Assembly (NCBI RefSeq): GCF_014698475.1
Contig: NZ_JACJTB010000013.1
Location: forward strand, 62,001 to 126,000
Direction: 5' to 3'
Source: Nostoc spongiaeforme FACHB-130
GTDB taxonomy: Bacteria; Cyanobacteriota; Cyanobacteriia; Cyanobacteriales; Nostocaceae
DNA length: 64,000 nucleotides
Shown here in pieces: positions 42,383 through 54,600 of this stretch. The position numbers and the translations under genes are program-made. Position 1 is the stretch's first letter. Each line of letters begins with the position of its first letter. A model generated the notes under the pieces. It saw nothing but the letters and a program-made list of their open reading frames with translations. It had not been told where the DNA came from and made no database searches.

Positions 42383-43936
42383 ATGACAACAAATATTGAA
42401 ACTGATTTTCTGCCGGCGGCGACTGCCAACCCTGTACTAGAGATGCAGGGGATTGCGAAACGATTTCATGGTGTTCCGGCTTTACAAGGTGTAAACCTGA
42501 CCATTTATCCCGGCGAAGTTCACGCCCTGATGGGTGAAAATGGGGCGGGTAAAAGCACATTAATGAAAATTCTTGCTGGGGCTTACATTGCCGATGACGG
42601 GGAGATTCGCATTAATGGTCAACCAGTAAAAATTACTGACCCAGGAACAGCCAGACAAGCTGGTATTAATCTGATTTATCAAGAACTGAACGTCGCACCC
42701 AACTTAAGCGTTACCGAAAACATATTTATGGGGAGCGAGTTGCAAAAGGGTCAATTTTTAGACCGCAAAACGATGGAACTCGAAGCCCAGCAGGTGCTAA
42801 ATAGCTTGGGAGCGACTTTTACACCACAAACTATTGTTGGCACATTAGCGATCGCCGAACAACAGCAAGTCGAAATTGCCAGGGCGCTGAAAGATAACAG
42901 CCGGATTTTGGTGATGGATGAACCGACAGCCGCCTTATCTGACCGTGAGACGGAACGCTTATTTGAAGTAATTCGCAAACTCCGCAACGATGGCATTGCC
43001 ATTATCTACATCAGTCATCGGATGGAAGAAATCTATGCGTTGGCTGACCGCATTAGTGTGTTGCGTGATGGTCAATATATTGGCAGTCTGACTCGTGATG
43101 AAATTTCTCCCCAGCGATTGGTACAGATGATGGTCGGTCGTTCCATGCAGGACTTTTACGAACATCAACGACAAAAGAATCCTGGTGGAGTGGTGCTAGA
43201 AGTCAGAAATATTACTGATGGACGCAAGATTCAGCCGGCTAGTTTTCAACTGCGGGCTGGGGAAATTTTGGGACTTTCTGGGTTGGTGGGTGCGGGACGG
43301 ACTGAAGTATCGCGGTTGATTTTTGGTGCTGACCGTAAAGCTAGTGGAGAAATATTCCTGAATGGCAAAAAATTAGAGATTCATTCGCCCAGTGATGCGA
43401 TCGCCGCAGGTATTGGTTACGTTCCCGAAGACCGCAAAGACCAAGGTTTATTTCTGGAAATGAGTTCCCGAAAGAATATTGGACTGAATAGACTCAAGCA
43501 AGATGCCAACCTTGGCATTGTCAACTGGGGTTCAGTTAATAAGATTGCCACAGAAGCCGTTGAAAACTTCCATATCCGACTAGCTAACTTAGAAATTCGC
43601 GCCGTGGATTTATCTGGAGGGAATCAGCAAAAACTCTTGCTGGCGCGGTGGTTAGCCATTAACCCCAGAGTATTGATGCTAGATGAACCAACACGCGGCG
43701 TAGATATTGGAGCGAAAAGCGAAATTTACCGAATTATTAGTGACTTAGCCGCCCAAGGAGTCGCAATTCTGATGGTTTCTAGCGAATTGCCAGAAATTGT
43801 CGGGATGAGCGATCGCGTTTTAGTCATGCGCGAAGGAAAGTTAGTCGGCGAACTCGACGACAGCCCAGGCAAAGAAATCACCCAAGAAAACATTATGCAC
43901 TATGCAACAGGAGCATCGGAGGTAACAGCATCATGA
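42383..43936 (+). CDS. frtB: Sugar ABC transporter ATPase (RbsA-type, FrtB-like)
   Basis: 517-residue ATPase with two fused ABC domains. Domain 1: Walker [10 protein letters not shown] (about 53-61), Q-loop [11 protein letters not shown], Walker [13 protein letters not shown]. Domain 2: degenerate P-loop [12 protein letters not shown], signature [15 protein letters not shown], Walker [15 protein letters not shown]. This tandem organisation is that of RbsA/MglA/XylG transporters, in which the second site is usually less active. Overlaps the permease gene by 4 bases (ATGA), showing co-translation. Confidence 0.92.
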   Translation: MTTNIETDFLPAATANPVLEMQGIAKRFHGVPALQGVNLTIYPGEVHALMGENGAGKSTLMKILAGAYIADDGEIRINGQPVKITDPGTARQAGINLIYQELNVAPNLSVTENIFMGSELQKGQFLDRKTMELEAQQVLNSLGATFTPQTIVGTLAIAEQQQVEIARALKDNSRILVMDEPTAALSDRETERLFEVIRKLRNDGIAIIYISHRMEEIYALADRISVLRDGQYIGSLTRDEISPQRLVQMMVGRSMQDFYEHQRQKNPGGVVLEVRNITDGRKIQPASFQLRAGEILGLSGLVGAGRTEVSRLIFGADRKASGEIFLNGKKLEIHSPSDAIAAGIGYVPEDRKDQGLFLEMSSRKNIGLNRLKQDANLGIVNWGSVNKIATEAVENFHIRLANLEIRAVDLSGGNQQKLLLARWLAINPRVLMLDEPTRGVDIGAKSEIYRIISDLAAQGVAILMVSSELPEIVGMSDRVLVMREGKLVGELDDSPGKEITQENIMHYATGASEVTAS

Positions 43937-44931
43937 GTCAAACCTTAAGACCTGTCAACAATAGACCTAGCCAAAATTCCGCAGCCAGTCGGCGTAAATC
44001 CATCAATAATTTCTTGCAAGTTGCAGGTATTTTACCGATTCTCGTCATCATCTGCATCTTATTTTCCCTGCTAAGTCCCAATTTTTTTACCGCAGGTAAC
44101 GCCGTCAATATCTTACGTCAGGCATCTATTAATATAGTGCTGGCAACAGGAATGACATTTGTGATTCTTACTGGCGGGATTGACCTTTCCGTTGGTTCTA
44201 TCTTGGCTGTGTCTGCCGTAGTTGCAGTGTTAGTCTCTCTCATCCCTGTCTTGGGTTGGTTAGCTGTTCCGGCTGCTTTACTGACAGGATTATGTTTGGG
44301 TTTACTCAACGGTGCATTAATCACCTATTTGGATGTTCCGCCATTTATTGTCACTTTGGGTTCATTAACAGCCTTACGGGGTGCAGCTTACTTGGTAGCC
44401 AATGGCACAACAGTTATTAACCGCAACATCAACTTTGCTTGGATAGGTAATAGCTACGTCGGCCCCTTGCCTTGGTTAGTTATCCTCGCCTTATTAATTG
44501 TGGCTGTGAGTTGGTTTGTCTTGAGACAGACAGTTTTAGGTGTCCAAATATACGCTGTTGGTGGTAACGAACGAGCCGCCAGATTAACAGGTATAAAAGT
44601 CAATCGGGTGTTGTTGTTTGTTTATGGCGTAAGTGGATTGCTGGCAGGTTTAGCCGGAGTGATGAGTGCTAGTCGCCTGTACAGTGCCACAGGGATGTTA
44701 GGACAAGGTTATGAACTAGATGCGATCGCAGCCGTCATCCTTGGTGGAACCAGCTTCACAGGCGGTATCGGTACAATTGGCGGTACACTCTTGGGTGCAT
44801 TAATCATTGCAGTCCTCAACAACGGTTTGACTCTATTAAATATGTCTTACTTCTGGCAACTCGTTGTGAAAGGCTTAGTAATTATTGCCGCCGTCATGAT
44901 TGATAGACTCCGCAGACGTTCCCGACGGTAA
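43933..44931 (+). CDS. frtC: Sugar ABC transporter permease (RbsC-type, FrtC-like)
   Basis: 332 residues with eight or more hydrophobic segments after a polar start (1-28). Family blocks are [19 protein letters not shown]-like [32 protein letters not shown] (BPD_transp_2 signature), [16 protein letters not shown]-like [17 protein letters not shown] and [16 protein letters not shown]. Inner-membrane channel for the binding protein at 41202 and ATPase at 42383. The 3' side carries the CTCTGCGCCTCCGCG repeat before the MFS gene. Confidence 0.92.
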   Translation: MSQTLRPVNNRPSQNSAASRRKSINNFLQVAGILPILVIICILFSLLSPNFFTAGNAVNILRQASINIVLATGMTFVILTGGIDLSVGSILAVSAVVAVLVSLIPVLGWLAVPAALLTGLCLGLLNGALITYLDVPPFIVTLGSLTALRGAAYLVANGTTVINRNINFAWIGNSYVGPLPWLVILALLIVAVSWFVLRQTVLGVQIYAVGGNERAARLTGIKVNRVLLFVYGVSGLLAGLAGVMSASRLYSATGMLGQGYELDAIAAVILGGTSFTGGIGTIGGTLLGALIIAVLNNGLTLLNMSYFWQLVVKGLVIIAAVMIDRLRRRSRR

Positions 44932-45045
44932 AAGAAAGCAGAGTGCAGAAAGGACAAACGTTTTAACTCTCTTTCTCTCCTCTCTGCGCCTCCGCGTCTG
45001 GGCGTGAATAACTCATCATCTTATTCCCCAACACCAAATACAACC

Positions 45046-46446
45046 ATGACAACTACCACAACTCGTCGTAAATCCAACACCTTCTATGTCATTTTAATTG
45101 CCGGTGCTGCTGCCCTCGGTGGCTTTTTGTTCGGGTTTGATACCGCCGTGATTAACGGTGCAGTGGCAGCTTTATCTACAGCTTTTAACGCCAATAGTGT
45201 ACTAACTGGCCTTGCCGTATCGCTGGCATTGTTAGGCTCGGCGATCGGAGCCTTTTATGCTGGGAAAATTGCCGACCGATATGGCCGAGTCAAAGCAATG
45301 GTGGTGGCTTCAGTTTTATTTACCATTAGTGCTGTTGGTTCCGGGATTGCCTTTGGAATTTGGGATTTTATCTTTTGGCGGTTATTGGGTGGGTTGGCTG
45401 TTGGTGCAGCCAGCGTCATTGCTCCAGCCTACATCGCTGAATGTTCCCCTAGTAATTTGCGGGGTAGATTGGGATCTCTGCAACAACTAGCGATCGTCGT
45501 GGGAATTTTCATCGCCCTGCTATGTGACTACTTTATAGCAGTATCAGCAGGTTCAGCCGAGTCACCGTTTTTGTTTGGTATAGATGCTTGGCGGTGGATG
45601 TTTTGGACAGAAATTCCGCCGGCGGTTTTGTATGGGATGGCTGCTTTAATGATTCCTGAATCACCCCGCTATTTAGTAGCCCAAGGACGAGAACCAGAAG
45701 CTGCCAATGTGCTGAATAAAATTATCGGGGGTAACGTCCTCGCCAAAATCGAAGAAATTCGCCAAACAGTGATGCGGGAACGGGAACCGCAATTTTCTGA
45801 CCTTTTACGCCGGAGTGGTGGACTTCTCCCCATAGTTTGGGTGGGTATCGGTATATCTTTACTTCAACAATTCGTCGGTATTAACGTCATTTTTTACTAC
45901 AGCAGTGTTTTATGGCGGGCTGTTGGCTTTTCTGAAAAAGATTCCCTTAGCATTACCGTGATTACAGGTGCAGTAAATATTATTACTACATTAGTAGCGA
46001 TCGCCTTCGTTGATAAATTTGGTCGCAAGCCCTTGTTAATTCTAGGGTCAATCGGGATGACCATTACCTTGGGAACAATGGCATCAATTTTCGGCACTGC
46101 GCCACTAGATGCTGCTGGCAACCCAAATCTCAGTGGTAGTTCCGGTCTTGTCGCACTTTTAGCTGCCAACCTCTATGTATTTTGTTTCGGTTTCTCCTGG
46201 GGGCCAGTCACCTGGGTACTTTTAGGCGAAATGTTCAATAATAAAATTCGCGCCGCAGCACTTTCCGTTGCAGCCGCGATGCAGTGGGTAGCTAATTTTG
46301 CTGTTTCCACATCATTTCCTCCCATTCTGCAATATTTCGGCTTGGGTGCAGCCTACGGACTTTATACCACTGCGGCGGCTATCTCATTATTTTTCGTCCT
46401 CTTTTTTATCAAGGAAACAAAAGGAATGGAATTAGAAGATATGTAA
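45046..46446 (+). CDS. glcP: MFS sugar/proton symporter (GlcP-like)
   Basis: About 466 residues from ATG 45046; a GTG at 45004 would add 14 residues rich in Ser and Thr. Twelve-helix sugar porter with GGFLFGFDTAVINGAV (helix 1), GKIADRYGRVKAM, PESPRYLVAQGRE after helix 6, QQFVGINVIFYYSSVLW (helix 7) and DKFGRKPLL. The central loop is long and charged. Probably imports glucose, as GlcP of Nostoc punctiforme, where glcP lies beside frt and oprB genes. Co-directional with frtABC, 114 bases after frtC. Confidence 0.83.
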   Translation: MTTTTTRRKSNTFYVILIAGAAALGGFLFGFDTAVINGAVAALSTAFNANSVLTGLAVSLALLGSAIGAFYAGKIADRYGRVKAMVVASVLFTISAVGSGIAFGIWDFIFWRLLGGLAVGAASVIAPAYIAECSPSNLRGRLGSLQQLAIVVGIFIALLCDYFIAVSAGSAESPFLFGIDAWRWMFWTEIPPAVLYGMAALMIPESPRYLVAQGREPEAANVLNKIIGGNVLAKIEEIRQTVMREREPQFSDLLRRSGGLLPIVWVGIGISLLQQFVGINVIFYYSSVLWRAVGFSEKDSLSITVITGAVNIITTLVAIAFVDKFGRKPLLILGSIGMTITLGTMASIFGTAPLDAAGNPNLSGSSGLVALLAANLYVFCFGFSWGPVTWVLLGEMFNNKIRAAALSVAAAMQWVANFAVSTSFPPILQYFGLGAAYGLYTTAAAISLFFVLFFIKETKGMELEDM

Positions 46447-46878
46447 TTACGCCAGGGAATAGGGAACAGTTTTCAGATTCTCTATTCCCTCCATAGCGGT
46501 TCTCACTTCAGTCAGAATAATTAACCGCAGATGGACGCAGATAAACGCAGATAAAAAGCTTTCATGTAAATCACCCTGTGCTGTTTTTGCATACATACAA
46601 ATCAGCGATACGAAATATAAAGTTGAGTTTTATAAACTTACACAAAAACTCTGCGAAACTCTCCTGACTCAGCGTCCTCTGCGCCTCTGTGGTTCGCCAA
46701 ATTAAGACTTGTAAGACTTACGCAATAACCCTCTCAAACTCTTCTTCCTTAGCGCCCTACTCTGCGAGAAGCTGCTACCGCGTCTATGCGGTTCGTTCCT
46801 TCATACTTTTTCCTAAATTCCGCATATCTCAATCGAAATCTCTCAAGCTCAAATACAACCAGAGGTTTCTAATTTACC
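46447..46878. repeat. Gap with several dispersed direct repeats
   Basis: Contains CCGCAGATGGACGCAGATAA tandem units (about 46524-46556), a CTCTGCGAAACTCTC/CTGCGCCTCTGTGG segment (46647-46690) and the ACTTACGCAATAACCCTC element (46715-46800), which is related to the segment at 16066-16130 before the 16134 gene. No coding region seen; frames crossing it are repeat artefacts. A sequence matching the sugar cluster's operator is not present. Confidence 0.55.
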
Positions 46879-48498
46879 ATGCAGATTTTTACTACACCAT
46901 ACGCCATGTTGAAACATCTTTTGTACAGTTTTTCGCTTCTACTCTTAGCCTCTCCAACAGTCTTGGCAGAAGCTATAGATAATACTCACACACTGCAAGG
47001 ACAAGTCACATCAGTGTCGCAATTCTCTGATGTACAGCTTACAGATTGGGCATTTACAGCTTTGCAATCGTTAGTAGAACGCTACGGTTGTATTGTAGGC
47101 TATCCAGATTCTACTTATCGCGGTAATCGTGCCTTAACGCGGTACGAATTTGCTGCCGGATTAAATGCTTGCTTAGACCATATCAACGAGTTAATTGCCA
47201 CATCTACTAGTGAACTAGTCAACAAAGAAGACTTCGCCGTATTGCAAAAGTTACAGACAGACTTTGCCACCGAATTAAACACCCTACGAGGTCGGATAGA
47301 TAATTTAGAAGCGCGGACAAACACTCTAGAACAACAGCAATTTTCTACGACTACCAGGTTAAATGCTCAAATTATTACGGCTGTGAGTGATACCTTTGGC
47401 AATAAAGTAGGCGGTATAAAAGATGAAACTAACCCATTCTTGGCAACTCGCGGTCGTTTGAATTTAGAAAGTAGTTTTACAGGCAAAGATTTACTGCGAG
47501 TCCGGCTAGAGTTTGGTAACTTTGCAAATACCAATGGTTCTAGTCAAGTGGCGGCGGCTACAGGCACGGGGATGACGCGCTTGAACTTCGATTTTGATAG
47601 CAACAATACGCTGTTTGTACCCCATGTTCGTTACTACTTCCCGGTGAGTGATTCCCTCTCCTTTGTAGTAGGCCCTACCGGCATTGGTTATACAGATATT
47701 TCCAGCACAGTCACCCCAGCTAGTATTGCTGATGATGGTAATGGAGTACTTTCACTGTTTGGTTCGTATAGCCCCATATTCCGCAGAGGTGGCGGTGGTG
47801 TGGGCGCTAACTGGAATATTACTCAAGACTTGGTGCTGACTTTGGGCTATTTAGCCAGCAGTCCGAATAACCCAACCGAGAAAAACGGCCTATTTGATGG
47901 TGGTTATAATGCCTTGGCACATTTGGTCTATCATGGTCAAAAAGGTGCTGTAGGTGTGGCTTACTCTCATGGTTATAGCCCTGGTGGAGTGGTTGATCTT
48001 ACAGGTGGGACAGGTAGTGTTTTAGCAACTTCTCCGTTTGGTAATAGTATTGCCACTGCTAACAGTATTGTGGGGATGCAAGGATACTATCGCTTTTCCC
48101 CCAATTTCCAGGTACATGCTTGGGGTGGTTATATTTGGGCGACTGCCAAAAACTCTGGTTTCAGCGATATTTCTAATGGGCGGGGTGGCACAGATTCTTT
48201 GTTTGTGAATAGTGGCGACAATGCTAATGCCTGGTTTGGGGCAGTTGGAATGTCATTTCCTGATGTGGGGGGTAAGGGTAATCTCCCAGGAATTATTTTT
48301 GGTTTACCACCGCGAGTTGCTCACAGTGATGTTCGTCAAGAAGGAGATAACTCTTACCACATCGAAGCATTTTATCGCTGGCGACTGAACAACAATATCT
48401 CAGTGACTCCTGGTTTTTGGGTAATTCTCAATCCAGAAAACAACCGCAATAACGATACTCAATATGTCGGAGTTGTTCGTACAACCTTTGATTTTTGA
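46879..48498 (+). CDS. oprB: SLH-OprB carbohydrate porin
   Basis: 539 residues. Signal peptide (hydrophobic 14-28, cut near VLA). Start could be ATG 46879 or 46906 (MLKHLLYS...); neither has a strong ribosome site. Residues about 50-110 are one S-layer-homology domain (DVQLTDWAFTALQSLVERYG, GNRALTRYEFAAGLNACLD), which binds peptidoglycan-linked polymer in cyanobacterial porins. A coiled coil (about 118-155) precedes the OprB barrel (160-539), ending in F (VRTTFDF), as outer-membrane barrels do. It lies after glcP and probably lets sugars cross the outer membrane. Confidence 0.9.
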   Translation: MQIFTTPYAMLKHLLYSFSLLLLASPTVLAEAIDNTHTLQGQVTSVSQFSDVQLTDWAFTALQSLVERYGCIVGYPDSTYRGNRALTRYEFAAGLNACLDHINELIATSTSELVNKEDFAVLQKLQTDFATELNTLRGRIDNLEARTNTLEQQQFSTTTRLNAQIITAVSDTFGNKVGGIKDETNPFLATRGRLNLESSFTGKDLLRVRLEFGNFANTNGSSQVAAATGTGMTRLNFDFDSNNTLFVPHVRYYFPVSDSLSFVVGPTGIGYTDISSTVTPASIADDGNGVLSLFGSYSPIFRRGGGGVGANWNITQDLVLTLGYLASSPNNPTEKNGLFDGGYNALAHLVYHGQKGAVGVAYSHGYSPGGVVDLTGGTGSVLATSPFGNSIATANSIVGMQGYYRFSPNFQVHAWGGYIWATAKNSGFSDISNGRGGTDSLFVNSGDNANAWFGAVGMSFPDVGGKGNLPGIIFGLPPRVAHSDVRQEGDNSYHIEAFYRWRLNNNISVTPGFWVILNPENNRNNDTQYVGVVRTTFDF

Positions 48499-48638
48499 AC
48501 TCAATCATGAACAAACATCTCTCCTTTTTGGAAGTGCTGAGTTGAAAGTGCTGAGTGCTGAGTAAACATACTATCGCTCTTTCATACTTGGCGACGAAAT
48601 AAGTTTCATCAAACTGCTTTATCTCCCTTGTCCCTCAC

Positions 48639-51600
48639 TTAATGATTCTTATCTGTAATTGGTAGAGAAATTACAAACTCTGTGCCTTCTCCTAAAACAG
48701 AATTAACTGTGATTTTGCCGCCATGTTTCTCTTCCACAATTTGCCGAGCGATCGCTAGTCCTAATCCTGTGCCTTTACCAACTCCTTTTGTCGTAAATAA
48801 ATAATCAAATATTTGGGATTTTATATCTTCAGCAATGCCTTGACCATTATCAGCAATCGAGATGTTAACATGATTATTTTCGATTGCTGTTGTGACAATA
48901 ATTTTGTAAGGATTTAGTTTAATTTCTTCAAAACTGCGCCCCTCACTTAATTCATCTAAAGCATCAATCGCATTGGCGATGATATTCATAAATACCTGAT
49001 TGAGTTGCCCAGGAAAACACGGGATTGGTTGTAGATTATCGTAATCCGTCACTACAATAATTTCTGGACGTTGTTCGTTAGCTTTCAGACGATGTTTGAG
49101 AATTAAAATTGTACTATCAATGCCTTCATTAATATTAAATGGCACTTTATAAGTTTGATCGGCACGGGAGAAAGTTCTTAAACTGGTGCTAATACTTTTT
49201 AATCTCTCACAAGCTAACACCATTGCATCGAGCATTTTTGGTAGGTCTTCTAAGCTATATTCTAAGTCAATTTCTTTGGCATGATTAAGAATTTCATCTT
49301 CAGGATTAGGGAGAGCTTGCTGATAGAATTTGAGGTGTGTAGTGATATCAGTCAAGATGGGTTGAGCCTGTTGCAGACTAGCCGAAATAAAGCCAAGAGG
49401 ATTGTTCATTTCATGAGCCACACCTGCAACTAAGTTACCAAGTGCAGACATTTTTTCTTGTTGCACCATTTGTAGTTGAGTTTGTTTTAGTTCGTTGAGA
49501 GCTTGTTCAAGCTCCTGTGATTTTTGCCCAATTGCAGCTTCCGCTTGTTTGCGTTCACGAAGTGCAGCTTGCTGTTCGCTAATATCTCGAATAATAGTAG
49601 ACAGATATTCAACTTCATCGGCAGCATTTTTATGAGCAATCACAACCTGAGAAACTGGAATTTCCTTACCCTGTAAGTCTAAGATGGCTGACTCACCACT
49701 CCAAGTTCCCTGACGGATAGCAGTTGGTACGGCGACGCTCTGCATATATTGCATTGCTTGGGGTGGTGTCAGGCTAGAAATATGCAATTCTACCTTACTA
49801 TTTTTCAACTGCCAAACTCTCTGCCCAGCAGGATTAATGTAAATATTATTGCCATTGGCATCAGTAATACCCACAATATCTGGGGTAGCATCGACAATTG
49901 CTAGTAGTTGTTGTTGCTCTTGTTCTGCACGTTTGCGATCGCTAATATCAATTACAATTCCATCCCAAATCATTTCACCATCTTCGCTAATTTCTGGTCG
50001 GGAAACGGCTTTTACCCATTTGACATTTCCATTAGGTGTAATAATCCGCCATTCATGTCGAAAGGTAGTGAGATTTTGCGCTGATTCCATAGTGGCGCGA
50101 AACAACTCAGCTTGATCATCAGGATGTTCAAAATCACGCAGACTATATTTTCCTGACATCAAATCCTCAGCCGCTACTTCGTAAAGAGTTTGACATCCAG
50201 AACTCACATAAGATATTGAAGACGCACCATCCGCTTGAATCCGAATTTGATAAATCAATCCGGGAATATTATCTGCAAGTTTCTGAAAACGGTTTTCACT
50301 CAGGCGTAATTTTTCTAGCGATTCTTCTAACTGATGGGCATAAATTTGAGAATCTTCATAAAGTCGGGCATTTTCTAGAGAAATCGCCGCTTGGGTACAA
50401 AGAAAGTTGAGAATTAGAATGCGATCGCTAGTAAAAACTCCACGAGTAGAGCGATTCTTTAAATACAAAATCCCAATTATCTGCCCTTGATTGAGAATCG
50501 GTAAGCACAATAAACTTTTTGGTTGTCTTTGAAGTAAATATTCATCAATTACAGGTAAATCTGTTTGCAGTTCATCAATTACCACAATTTCTTGGGTATT
50601 TTTCACATATTGAATAAATTTGACAGGTAAATTAGGATTGTCTTCTAAAGGTTCACAAAAAAGTTCAATGTTATCTGGTGTAGCAATTGCTCTTACTTGC
50701 CATTCGCCTTGACTGTCAGGCAAAATTAAAGCGCAGCGATCGCCCCCAGAATGTTGCAAAATAATCTGAGTCAGTTGTTGCAGCAGTTCATTCAGTTGAA
50801 TTGTGCCGGAAATAGCTTGAGAAGCTTTGAGAATCGCCGCAAAATCCAAGGCTATATTGATGTTGCTACTAGAAGAACGAGTTTGTTCTTTGGAACTATG
50901 AATTGAAACTTGAGGATTAACTTGTGCTGAGAGTGTTTCCAGCACATTCAGGGATTGTACTTTCTGCTGGAGAATAGGTTGCAGTAAATGAGGGTAGCGG
51001 TTTTCTAAATCTTGGGTTTTGGCTTGGCTACCCCAACGAGCGTAACAGTAGTATGCCTCCTGCATATAACCTGCGGCTACTTTCTCTTTACCCCAATGCA
51101 GGTAAAATTTGGCAGCCAGTTCATTGCTGAGTGCTTCTTCTTGTAAATAACCGTGGGTTTTTGCGGCTGCAATTGCTAAATCATAATGTGCCATTGCATC
51201 ATAATTTTGACCCAAAACTCGTAATTTTTCTGCTGCTATAAGTGAAGAGCGATGTTGATGATTAAAGGGGGCTAAATTTGCCCAGGTTTGGAGTTTTTCT
51301 TGATGACTATTGACTTGCTCAATAATCATCGATTGTTGTTCAGCATCCGCCATTTCATACTGCGTCAAATGAATTAAAGCATCATAGAAAACCCGCATAA
51401 CTACCATGAAATAACCAATGCCAGCATCATGATACTGTTCTGCTATGGTTGCTTGTTCCGCAGCTTGTTCATATTTTCCAAACAGATAACAAAGAATAGC
51501 TTGAGATAAAGAAACATGAAATAACGCGACTCGATCATGGGTAGCTTCTAAATGAGGCAAAACCTGAGTTGCATTGAAGACTTCACCTGCCAATAAATAG

Positions 51601-54600
51601 GGGATTTCAGCCCTTCCCAATAAATTCAGAATTGTTTGTTGGTAACACTCATGATATTTTAAAGTTGCTTCTTGCTTAACCTGGCGGATGATTTGTCGAT
51701 AAGCCTCCATTTCCTCAGCCAAAGCATTTAATTCTCGACCATTCCAATAGCTGTACTGACTGTATGTCATGATGTTCAGTGCTACACATTCCCAATCTCC
51801 GGTTTCCAGTCCACTTTGGTAGCCCTCTAGCAGAAATTGGATAGATTGACTCAAGGGTTCTTTCCAATGACGAATAAAGCTGTTGACAATAAAGTAAGCT
51901 CGGCTTTTAAAAGCATTAATCTGGAATTTTTCCAATAATTTTAATGATAATTGTCCAAATTCATATCCAGCATCAATATCTCCCATAACCCCACAGAGAA
52001 TTAATCCGTAGTCGGCATAGGAAAAAATAGCAATAGAGGAATTACCAGACTGAATAGACATCTCAACTTGCTTGAAGATGAGTAGTGGTAGAAGTGGAGG
52101 TACAGCAATGTGGGCTGAAGGTACTAGTTTTGTCAATATCTGCATTGCTGCGAGTTGATGGGGGTCGTTCATCGCAGGCAAATTTTGCAAACTTAAGGGT
52201 GTGCAACCCTGCCAAAGTTTTTGTGTCTGTTGGGCGGCTGCGCCAATATCTGCCATAGTTGGCTGTTCGGGAAATTCCACACCAAGTAATTTCAACACCT
52301 CTAACCCAGTTTTTACCACTTCGGCAAATTTACCTTGAGAACGGAAAGCCATCATTCTGGTTTCATGGACTTTAATGGTGTCAAGCAAAGAAGTCGCAGA
52401 TTGCAATATAGCGTCACCCCAGGCTGCCAGCTTGTCAAAGTCTGTACTTAGACAAGCAGCTTCGAGACGCTGATGATGCAGATTTAGGGTTAATTTGTAG
52501 TTTGTTGTCCAAGTATCAGTCGGGAGTAAATCAATGCCTTGAGTGAAGTAATTGACGGCTGCATTATAAGCGATCGCACCTTTAGCTTTGCATCCCGCCA
52601 TGAAATTCAGTTGGGCTAACTTTAGTTGTTCATCAGGCTGAGTAATTAAATCAATCCCTTTATTCAAGTGATTGACAATTTCAAATATATGTCTATCTAG
52701 TTGGATTTCTGGTGTATTTGCGTAGAGTAATTTACCGATCGCTAAATGGGTGGCTTGTCTTTGATCGGCTGCAATTAGTTTATAAGCGGCTTGTTGAATG
52801 CGATCGTGCAGAAAGCGATAAGTCAAATTTACAGAATCATCATCAATATTGTTCTGAGAATCAGTTTGTGCTTCACTCTCTGTCTGAAAGAATTTGTAAG
52901 TTTGGCTATTGGGTAAAATCAAACCCTCTTGTAAAGCTTTCCATAATGCTGTCGCTGTATCTGTGACAGATTGCTGAGAAACAATTGCTAATGTTTTTAA
53001 ATCAAAAGAGTTACCAATACAAGCAGCTAACTGCAAAACATTTTGTGTTGTTTGGGGTAATTTCTGTAATTGTTGTGCGACAAAATCCACAACATTATCA
53101 GTTAGCGATAGCGACTGAATTTGGGTAATATCACATTCCCAATAACCTTGCTGATGATTAAATGTAATTTCCCCATCTTCATATAATTTTTTGAGAAACT
53201 GGGTGATGAAAAAGGGATTACCTCTGGTTTTGCGCTCAATTAATTCTGTAAGGGTTTGGGTTCGCTCTGTATTACAACGTAAAGTATCAGCTATTAACTG
53301 ATTTACATCCTGTTTTGCTAAAGGTGTAAGCTTAATAGTATTAATTGTCTTACCTGCTTTCTTGAGTTCCTCCACCATCAACATTAACGGATGCACTGGT
53401 GACACTTCATTATCTCGATAAGCCCCTAACAACAGCAGATAGTTTTTATCCTCCATCAACAGTTTAATTAACTGTAAAGAAGCCAAATCTGCCCACTGCA
53501 AATCATCCAAAAACATCACTAAAGGATGCTCTGCTGTGGTGAAGATAGCAATAAACTTCTGAAACAATAAATTAAACCTATTCTGTGCCTCTGCTCCCGA
53601 TAATTCTGGTGCAGGTAATTGTTTACCAATTACACGCTCTAATTCGGGAATCACTTCAATTAAAACTTGCCCATTTTCCACTACAACTTCTAAAATATAG
53701 CTCCGCCACTGTGCCAATTTTGTATCCGATTCTGATAATAATTGCCCGATTAAATCACGCAAAGCTTGGACAAAAGCCGAGAAGGGAATATTGCGATTAA
53801 ATTGGTCAAATTTACCTTTGATAAAATAGCCTTGTTGACGGGTAATTGGCTTATGGACTTCGTTAATGACAGCCGTTTTTCCAATTCCCGAAAATCCCGC
53901 CACCAACATCATTTCTGATGTGCTACTAGCAACTCGTTCAAATGCTTGTAATAAGCGATCAACTTCTGCTTCTCTACCATATAATTTTTCTGGGATAAGG
54001 AAGCGATCGCACACATCCCGCTCACCAATTTCAAAATTAATAATTTGCCCTGTATCTTGGAGTTGGGTTAAACAACGTTCTAAATCATACTTTAATCCCA
54101 AAGCACTTTGATATCTATCCTCGGCATTTTTCGCCATTAATTTCATGACAATATCTGCTACTACTTGTGGAATTTCTTCCCTGTTCCCTATCACTGTTGG
54201 CATTTTTGCTAAATGACAATGTACCAACTCCATCGGATCATCGCTATTAAATGGCAATTCGCCTGTCAATAATTCATAAAATGTCACACCCAAAGAATAA
54301 AAATCGCTGCGGTAGTCTATCCCTCGATTCATTCTCCCTGTTTGTTCTGGGGAAATATAAGCTAAAGTTCCTTCTAAAATATTAGGATTTTTAATTTCTG
54401 AAGTTTCTTTTGGTAATAGTGAGGCAATACTAAAGTCGATTATTTGAACTTGTTTAGTTTGGGGATGTATTAAAATATTTGCTGGTTTAATATCTTTATG
54501 AATGACTCGATTTTGATGTAATTCATAGAGACTAGTACTTAATTGAATCGCAATATACAAAAATTCTGCTAGGGATAAAGTATTGCTTTGAATATATTCT

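Noticed and set aside
46689-46982. 97-codon frame before oprB
   Set aside because: Made of dispersed repeat sequence and overlaps the oprB signal-peptide region in another frame.
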